From positions 1 to 64,000 of the forward strand of contig JAHDYR010000038.1 of the NCBI GenBank assembly GCA_019828565.1: a DNA stretch of 64,000 nt. The letters run 5' to 3'. The stretch is from Carpediemonas membranifera (taxonomy: Eukaryota; Fornicata). Under the pieces are notes generated by a model. That model was not told the DNA's origin and did not search any database. It saw only the letters and a list, made by a program, of their open reading frames with translations. The position numbers and the translations under genes are program-made. Positions within the stretch are counted from its first letter, which is position 1, and each line of letters begins with the position of its first letter. Positions 57,123 to 64,000 of this stretch are shown piece by piece.

Positions 57123-59660
57123 ATGGTTGCTCATATTGTGTTCGAGAGCCACATCGGTACAATATATGATGACCAGCCACGCTCAGTTGAGCGCATGAAT
57201 TACCTTCTTGGCTGTACCTACTTCGCCATGGTCGGAATTGGCCTCAACTCCGCCAGGACAAGACCTCAGCGCGAGCAATTCTGCCAGCTCGTCCGCGAGA
57301 TGGAGGAGGCTGACCTGATCTCCCAGCGCATTCACGACGCAAGGTTCTTCCGCCCTCCAGCAGACTCCCGTCCCTTCCAACGTGCCGCAACCGCACACGG
57401 AAATCAACACCCTCCTCACCCTGTCTTCGTACGGGACGATTACCGCACCCACGCCATCCAGGAGCGTGCTTTGCAGGACTACAACGACTCAGAGGAGCGC
57501 TCCGCCAACTTTTCTGAGATCATGGAGCTCACATCGATCCTGATGTACGTCCGCAATGGCTTCAACTCGACCCAAGAGCTCTTTAAGCTCATCAACAACA
57601 TCTCCCGCCGGCTTGGAAAGCCGATCTCGAAGAACAAGACCGCGGAGGTGCTCATTAAGGACCTTGGCATTGACATGACCAGAATATCTGGTGTCTCAGA
57701 GGCCCTCACTGAGGAGGAGCGCGCCTTCGTCAAGCATCTCGTGCCGTGCAGGTCGGTCTCAGGCAATACAACATGGCGGCGTACCATGTCCGGCACGCAG
57801 TCGCGACTTGAGCTCACGAACCGTTTGACTGTAGCCGACGGAGCCGAGCCGACTCCGTTTTTTCGACCACGACCTCGTCGCCGACCACACTTGGGAGCGA
57901 CCGACGCTCACCCTCCACTATGACAGCGAATCCGACGCTGTCCAGCACTACCAGTCCCTCAAAGGCAGTGTAGGTATCGCCCATCTGGGCAAGCGACTGA
58001 ACAGCTCGACCTGGGACAAGGTGGAAACGGTGTGGTTCGATGGCGTGTACTATCTGCAGCAGGCAGTGCTTCACCCGGAGTGGCTCGAGTCTGACCAGAC
58101 GAACTTCGAGCGTTGCTCTCGTGCCCTTCAGGACCCAGGCCATGTCGAGTTCCAACCACTAAAACTACTCCTGTGGCTCGACGCATGGAAGGGACATACC
58201 GCAACGTTCAAGATCCGCATCTACGACCCGTCAGGCTTCACGTTCCCTAACCGCATCACTCCCCCTTCCGACTCGTTGAGTGTCTTGCCGGTGAGAAGGA
58301 GCTGACGGAGGAGGGAAACCTTCAACTCGTTGAGGAAGAAGTCGAGCGGATCTATCAAGCCCTCATACCGATCAGAGGAACTGACCAGGTCACCACCTTC
58401 GACCAAGTCATCGTCATGGGCGATCACGCGGCCATCAGGAAGCTGTCATCCGGCATCGAGGGTAATGGAGGGCACTATCCCCAGCCCTTCAACAGCATCC
58501 GTCGAGACCACAAGGCGCTGCACCCCATTCCGGCGCACTCTCGGGTCACCTTGCATGATTTGCTCGAGCAGAAGGCAGCGTTCCACGCCGTGCAGGCCGA
58601 CCCCGACCGTGTGCAGGACCCGAAAGAGGAGTATGGCAACTTCTCCGACAAGAGGGCCATCTTCGAGAACCGGCCAGAGCCCCGAGTCATCCACACGGAG
58701 CGAGTTGTCTTTTGTCCTCCGATCATGCACAACTCGCACCGCCTGCTCGAGCAAGTGGCACGGCTATGCGCCAGCTTCCCCGCTGATCGGAACGCAACTG
58801 CCGTAGACAAGCGCAAGCTCCAGCGCATGTCATCCAACCGCAGTATTGACCGCACTGTCGGGTGCAACGAGCAGTCTGCTGCCAGAGTTCGCATGGCGAA
58901 CACCACGAACGAGGATTACGAGGCTCTTCCTGAGTCCGTCCAAGATATTGTGCGACTCATTGGCTATCTCCAGGCTCTTTACTACTCAACCGAGCCTGTC
59001 ACCGACAGCAAAGTCGCATTCCACTTCTTGGCCGCGTCCATGTGCCACCTGTTCCACGTCATGCTCAGTCTGCAGGCACACCAGACAAAGCTGGCGTTGC
59101 TCCCTCCTGGGCAAGCAGACAAGGCGGAGAAGCCATGTGCCCAGACACTCTATGTCAACAGCAGGCTCACTGCCCAGCCTCTTCTTCACGATCATCTCCG
59201 CATTCCTCTTTTTTTACCTCCTCGAGGAGTTCTTTGAGAGAGAGTTCATCAAGAACCAGGAGGTCCGAGCCGAGTTGCACAGGTCGGCCATGATCGAGAA
59301 GCTGTGTTTGACCGAGCAGACCACCCTCATCTGCACGTTCTTAACGGGTATTCGCTCGTTCGGTCGCCAGGACTACTCAGTCCCCCGCTGAACAGGCTTC
59401 GTCGTGTCCGAGTCCACCAATGCTGCAGACAAGCTCGCTCATGGTTCGCCATTCGCAGCCACATGGAGGCAAGGCACCAATTCCATGCCACGGCGGCGGT
59501 GGTGCGCCTCTTCCAGGAGCTCGTTGACGAGATGTGGCAGTACGTCAACGATTATACGGCTTTGGCATGGGACGAAGAGTCTGGGGTGATGGTTTGCGAG
59601 TTGGCAGACATGGGTGAGGAGCTTGTTTGCTGCATTTGCGGTCATGCACGCGCTGAGTAG
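57123..59660 (+). CDS. Unknown gene A, about 845 residues, broken by homopolymer frameshifts
   Basis: Starts ATG 57123 (MVAHIVFESHIGTIYDDQP). The protein is only continuous if the frame changes at T6 57858-57863, C5 58261-58265, T7 59209-59215 and C5 59382-59386. It has a candidate beta strand with Asp, LLLWLDAWKG (about 58165), and a later one, DQVIVMGDHAAIRKL (about 58405), separated as in RNase H-fold transposases; this is a guess from pattern. Further on come HTERVVFCPPIMHNSH and, at the end, a CCICGHARAE zinc half-site. No family is recognised. It may be the transposase or core protein of an uncharacterised mobile element or virus-like insertion. Confidence 0.5.
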
Positions 59661-59710
59661 TGAGTAAAGGAGTTTTATTGGTCAGTACATCCCATTTGGT
59701 GTGTTTCCCC

Positions 59711-59743
59711 AACTACCAATTTTTTTTTTCAACATTGGTAGTT
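59711..59743. repeat. Hairpin between genes A and B
   Basis: AACTACCAAT and its exact reverse complement ATTGGTAGTT, with a 13-base loop holding a T9 run. It sits 51 bases after gene A and 41 before gene B. It could act in 3'-end formation or regulation. Confidence 0.75.
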
Positions 59744-59783
59744 TCACAATTTTCACATTACGTCACTTGTTTGGTGAAAAACA

Positions 59784-60708
59784 ATGGAAACGCCACTTCC
59801 GACATGGCTGACGATGAATTTATCGCAACACAAGGCCTATATTCAATATGTCAAGCTTTCAGACAAGTCTGAGCTCTTGCCGTCTGTCAGGGCCTTCTTC
59901 AACAGAGATCTGGCGACTTCGAACCTCGACTGTCTGAACTACTCATTCGTCATGTATGTCAGACCCACTACACTTCTTGTTAACACAGTCTCATCGCAAT
60001 TCGTGGGGTTGAGATGGACAACATCAAGGCTGCATGCCTTCTCTTCCGCGAGTCGTACAGGGAGGGGCAGACCCTGAGCGGACAACTGCACCAGGAGCGG
60101 TTTGTCATCGGCTTACGGACAGCCGTCTCCTGCAGAGGTCTTGGGTTCGCGAGGGTGCTTCTTAGCATAGCATCTGCCGAAGAACTCGTCCGACTGCAGT
60201 GCGACAAGCGACTCCAGGACATGTATGCGTCCTTTGGCCTCAAGGAGTCATCGGACCCGTCGCAGGTCGAGCAGCTGGTGGACACGGGGGCAACCCACTT
60301 GCCATTGTCACGATGGAGGGCACGATGGGTCCCAACAAGTGGACCAACCTCGGCAAGAGCCTGACAGAGTGCTGTGGGATGATAATGCAAGGCTCTACGT
60401 TGATCCGCGTGACCAACCATGGTAATAGACTTGATCAGCACGCTCATGGGATGCCTGCTTCCGACAAGAGGAGTGTTGACTCGTTCGTGGAACGCACCCG
60501 TGTGTCCGTGCGCCGTGAACGTGCGGCAAAACGGCCTAACGTCACCCGAATCAGGCAGAAGTTGATGATTATCCGCCATTACAACCTTCGTTCTTTCACG
60601 CTGGTCAAAGAGATCAAGGAAACGAGGACCGAGATGCGTAAGGAGAAGAAAGCCAACTTCTGGGACAGTGAATGGAATATTTCCGTTGAGGATGACGAAG
60701 AAGTGTAA
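59784..60708 (+). CDS. Unknown gene B, two exons, one frameshift
   Basis: Exon 1 59784-59953 and exon 2 from 59989 give a continuous helical protein (ELLPSVRAFFNRDL; then GVEMDNIKAACLLFRE, GFARVLLSIASAEELV). The frame moves once at the G5 run 60286-60290, after which IVTMEGTMGPNKWTNLGKS and a basic, charged C-terminus (KEIKETRTEMRKEKK) follow to the stop at 60708. About 295 residues in all. No family is recognised. Gene C is convergent, 25 bases away. A spliced gene with only this indel supports real expression, or a recent loss of function. Confidence 0.5.
59954..59988 (+). other. Spliceosomal intron, 35 nt (gene B)
   Basis: GTATGT...TTGTTAACACAG. Same acceptor context as the Tim50-like and B55 introns; joins AT|T in frame. 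Confidence 0.8.
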
Positions 60709-60733
60709 AATGAAATGAAAATAAAACAAGAAT

Positions 60734-61497
60734 TTATAGCTCCTGTGCCGAACACTCTAAGTAGTAATTCATGATGGCTTGGTATACCTTGCGACGCAGC
60801 ACATCACGCGATTCAGCCTCAGCACGTTCCGCATTCCGCTTGGCAATGACAGAAGTGAGCTGACTGAGTGTCTTAGCCTCCTTCTTCAGAACTCTGGTGG
60901 GTCTGGCGAAGATGAGATCCGCGTCGCGGTCACGGCAAGGCTTGCTCAGGACGAGCTTGACGTCATCGACCGTCACACCGCACGATGAAGCAGCGAAGGC
61001 ATGGACCTTAGCCCGGTAGGCGATGGGAATGCGGTGAAAGGCATCATCCATCTCGCGGACAGTCGCGATGAGTGGGTCGTCCGTGTCCAGCTCATCTGTC
61101 TGGGCGTCAAGACTGAGGAGAGCCTTGAAGCGGTGACGCTTGTCCTCATCACCGCCTCCCCTGCCACTTGCGGCTGATCTCTTCGACCGACTGGAGATTG
61201 CCGTAGAGCTTGTCCTTCTTCAAGGAGGCTACTTTCATCTTAGGGACCTCGGCGGCAAACTTCTGGCTGAAGTCGACAACCCATCCGTTTGCGCGGGTAA
61301 TATCGTCATTATTAAGGAGGAAATTGCTGATAAAGGTCTGAACGATCTCGATGGGCGTCTTGTGAGCTTTTTCGGGCTGTTTTCGTGGACTTGTTGGACT
61401 TGCTCTGGCTCTTTTGCTGCGCTTTCTTGCCAAGAGCCATTCTCCTCTCCTTTTGAGCTTCAGTGGCCTGTATATTGCCTTGTTTACTTCTTGCCAT
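60734..61497 (-). CDS. Unknown gene C, basic N-terminus, two frameshifts
   Basis: About 250 residues from the ATG at 61497 if the frame is corrected at the A5/T5 run 61368-61372 and the C4 run 61158-61161. The N-terminus is strongly basic (KKAQQKSQSKSNKSTKTARK). The middle has IEIVQTFISNFLLNNDDITR and VASLKKDKLYGNLQSVEEIS, the C-terminus IPIAYRAKVHAFAASSCGV and VLRRKVYQAIMNYYLE. It looks like a small DNA- or RNA-binding helical protein, but no family is recognised. It ends next to gene B. Confidence 0.45.
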
Positions 61498-61822
61498 CGT
61501 TGTTTCCTTAAAATGCGTGTGAAAATGTGAAATGAACTGTGACTCTCGACATTGCTGCGCAGCTATGGTATTCCAACGGCACAGAACGGGTTTATAGCAT
61601 GCATATGATCCATTCTGATGCCTTTATCCTCTATAACCAACATCAGTCCATCAAAATGAATCTTGCAACAGAATACTCATCCACACGCATCGAGAACGAA
61701 AAAGAAGCATATAACCAACATCAACAACCTAATAGAAGGCTGCATGCAAGCGTAGAGCTCTCCTAGTCAATTCTTCATTTTCACCACCATCGATCTCCAC
61801 GTCAGGATGAAACCGTGCGCCC

Positions 61823-61873
61823 AAAAGCTCAGAGATGCCGTTATAGATGATATAACGACGTCTCTGAGCTTTT
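61823..61873. repeat. Hairpin, 22-base arms with a 3-base bulge
   Basis: AAAAGCTCAGAGA-tgc-CGTTAT pairs with ATAACG-acg-TCTCTGAGCTTTT; 19 of 22 positions are complementary and the loop is 7 bases. Confidence 0.85.
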
Positions 61874-61913
61874 CAGCGATTTCAGTTTCTGGCCATGGAT
61901 AAGCTACAAATCC

Positions 61914-61978
61914 TGTCAATGTTGTCCTCAGAGGACACTGAAAAATTTAATCTGTGTCCTCTGAGGACCAAATTGACA
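61914..61978. repeat. Hairpin, 25-base arms, 15-base loop
   Basis: The left arm TGTCAATGTTGTCCTCAGAG continues GACAC. The right arm 61954-61978 is its reverse complement with two mismatches. Each arm carries the palindrome GTCCTC-A-GAGGAC (left) or its partner. Confidence 0.9.
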
Positions 61979-62154
61979 AAATCGAAAATGGAGCGATGAG
62001 ATGTCCATCGAAAAACGGCCAAAAACAGCGCAGGTGCAGAATGAGCTGAAAATCGGCCAAGGGGTAGCTCTTGGGTCTTTATGGCTGATCGGAGGTATTT
62101 ACATGACAGCTGGCAATATTTATTGAGATAAAACGTATTTCATTTTTCGAGAAA

Positions 62155-62177
62155 GTCTTCTGAGGACCAAATTGACA
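62155..62177 (+). promoter_or_regulatory. Third copy of the hairpin arm, abutting the gene D ATG
   Basis: GTCTTCTGAGGACCAAATTG then ACA, matching 61956-61978 at 22 of 23 bases. Being directly before the start codon it could be a binding or translational element; unproven. Confidence 0.5.
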
Positions 62178-64000
62178 ATGGTTAACGAAGACATCATCTC
62201 TCTCGGCAAACTGAAGGAGACAATGCTTGCTCCTGACGATTCTGGTATGTCACTTTCATTTTCACGGTCCAATTTACACAGATGATTCATTCCGTGCATA
62301 CGACGCCCTTTCGTCCACAAAGAGCCGTATAACCTGGCTGCAAGATCACGGCATCGTCTCTGATGACCCTCTGTTCTTCGTTTGCGTCCGTCTGATCAGC
62401 ATTCGTACGATCAACGTTGTTTTTCGGGTTCCCGTTGAAGCGCACTTTAAGCCAGCACGTTCACGACTATGGAGTTGCCAAACTACGCGCGATATGTGAC
62501 GCAACTAACCGCAACTACCTCTGCGAGGTCGACTTTGACTCTCCCGACACAATTGAGGCATTCCGACGGAAGTTTTGTGACCACTTCACCGCCAAATCTG
62601 TTCATAAGGCTCTAGTCGGCGTCGACTCGCTCCCCTGTTGAGAAGCAGGTTGAGATTTACCGCGCATTCCACCTTGTGTTGCGCCACAAGGACTCGAAGA
62701 AACTCGATTCTCGTGTTCCGGCAGGCCAATTTGGCCAGTTTATCGCCCACGCCCAGCTCAGCAAGAAGCTGTCCTTCGCTGGCTCAGAGAAGCTGGCCGA
62801 GGAGTTGGCTAAGATCGGTTCGCTCGATCCGTCAGCTCCTCTGAAGAGGAAGATCGCTCGTCTTGAGAAGGAGCTCGCCTCATCGACTGCTGCTCTGATG
62901 AAGGTCCAAGAGGAGTTAGTCCGGGCCCAGGATCGCTCAGCAGCAGCCACCAAGCCTTCTTCCGTCGTTGCTGCCCCTCAGCCGCTTCCGGTTGTCGACG
63001 CAGAGTCCACGACACACGATGAATTTTCCGACACTGACGAGTCCGAGTCCGATGGCCACTCTGAACCGGCCGCCATGCAGGGTGACGGCGTTCCTTTGCC
63101 ACAGTCTGATCAAGACGTCGACGTAGAGTCCGATGTGGACGACACAGACACCGTTGGTTCTCTCCTTCAGCAGCTAGACGACACCATTGCAGGCCTTGAT
63201 GATGTCCCTGAGTCTGTGCGCTTGTTGGAGCAGTACGAGCCCTTGATAAAACGGCTTGCTGAGGAGAGGGAGGCGAGGGAGGCGCTTGAACAGGCTAACA
63301 GAGAGTCTGAGGAGTCCCAGAAGAGACTTGAAGCTGAGTTAGGTCAGCAGAAGGCCGAGGATCAGGCGATCCATCAGTTTACTCAAGCAGAGTTGGCACG
63401 CGCGAGTGAGGCTGGGCTTGAAGCGCTCGCCGATGAACTCGAGGACAACTGGGCTGAGCTTGTCAGGCGCGCCGAGGAGGCAACAGTGGAGCTTGACCGC
63501 TACGTTCCTCTCGCTGCCTTGATGGTACTGTTCCAGAGGAACAATGTGACTGGAGCCTTATGGACTCGGATCAATAGCACCATGATGAGGTACGGGGGCC
63601 AGAAGTTCATAACGGTCCCACCCCTCGACCTCGGTCTGTCGCCAGAGATGAAGGCTATCATCAAACAGCACTCTCCGACGCCTGCCAATGTTCCCCCTAT
63701 GCAGATATACTTACGGAGCGACGTTGATAGGCAGAAGTACATCGACGTGGAGTACGACAAGGTAGGCGAGCGAGTTCTCAAAGATCGTAAGAGTTGGCGG
63801 AAGATTGCAGTCAACCCGGATGGATTGTGCATCGGCTACTGCCTGCAGAAGGTTGAGAATGGCGAGTTCGACAAGAAGTTTGCGGCAGAGGAAGTGGCAG
63901 CAGTGAGGGAGGAGGTGCGCGCCTGGGGATTCTCCGATGCTGGCGAGAGGCTGAGGCTTGAGACGTCTAACGTGTTCGTGCCCACCCTGATGTTCGACGA
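62178..64000 (+). CDS. Unknown gene D, two exons, continues beyond window
   Basis: Starts ATG 62178 (MVNEDIISLGKLKETMLAPD), is spliced over 62245-62281, and runs on with frame changes at the T5 run 62420-62424 and the C4 run 62632-62635. From 62634 the frame is open to the window end with no stop. Domains: a helical part, an acidic stretch (STTHDEFSDTDESESDG; DVDVESDVDDTDTV) at about 63000-63150, a coiled coil (EEREAREALEQANRESEESQ) near 63260-63360, then a globular part with LMVLFQRNNVTGALWTRI. No family is recognised. It is divergent from gene C. Confidence 0.5.
62245..62281 (+). other. Spliceosomal intron, 37 nt (gene D)
   Basis: GTATGT...CCAATTTACACAG; joins TCT G|AT in frame. Confidence 0.8.

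Larger units (their letters stand above)
61498..62177. other. Intergenic between divergent genes C and D, hairpin-rich
   Basis: Has two strong inverted repeats (61823-61873 and 61914-61978) and a third copy of the latter's arm immediately before the gene D ATG. No gene is seen. Confidence 0.6.

Overview
This is a eukaryotic nuclear window from what looks like a flagellated protist. Evidence for this: five very short spliceosomal introns (28-37 nt, GTWYGT donors, mostly ACACAG acceptors), a PP2A-B55 gene, a GCK-III kinase, CEP76, a TOG/CLASP-type protein, a large acidic adenylate-kinase-domain protein of axonemal type and a Tim50-like import protein, interspersed with eukaryotic transposons. 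The fused short introns recall metamonads (Fornicata or parabasalids). That placement is inference, not proof. I saw no rRNA, tRNA, CRISPR or bacterial operon.

Layout. 1-14.9 kb: two head-to-tail Helitron-type units. The left copy is broken by frameshifts; the right one has an intact Rep/helicase frame. Each carries an OTU-like cysteine-protease domain and ends in the same GC-rich block of about 141 bp. A 423-bp tandem duplication and a 145-bp tandem array lie between them. 15.8-23.4 kb: a decayed tyrosine-recombinase (DIRS/Ngaro-like) retroelement, into which a young Ty3/gypsy chromovirus (119-bp LTRs, 4-bp target duplication) has inserted between the recombinase HxxR motif and its nucleophilic tyrosine. 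23.8-48.4 kb: the host gene island, holding a TOG protein, PP2A B55 (two introns), a 2048-aa adenylate-kinase/YHS-like protein, a 3044-aa coiled-coil protein with thirteen near-identical 594-bp repeats, a GCK-III kinase, a Tim50-like protein (one intron), an unknown protein and CEP76. 49.4-54.8 kb: an APE-type LINE with a 13-bp target duplication and a (TTTC)n tail. 54.9-64 kb: a zinc-finger protein and four unrecognised genes (A-D) separated by strong inverted repeats; two of them contain the same kind of short intron.

How it fits together. Most host genes in the middle point to basal body/centriole, cilium and microtubule functions (CEP76, TOG protein, adenylate kinase, possibly the giant coiled coil) and to phospho-signalling (B55, GCK-III). 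The mobile elements lie on both sides of this island. Many frameshifts in the transposons and all of those in genes A-D fall in homopolymers of 4-7 bases, whereas the host genes are intact. That suggests either pseudogenisation or uncorrected long-read errors in multicopy sequence. The least explained part is the 57-64 kb cluster, which I could not assign to any family.
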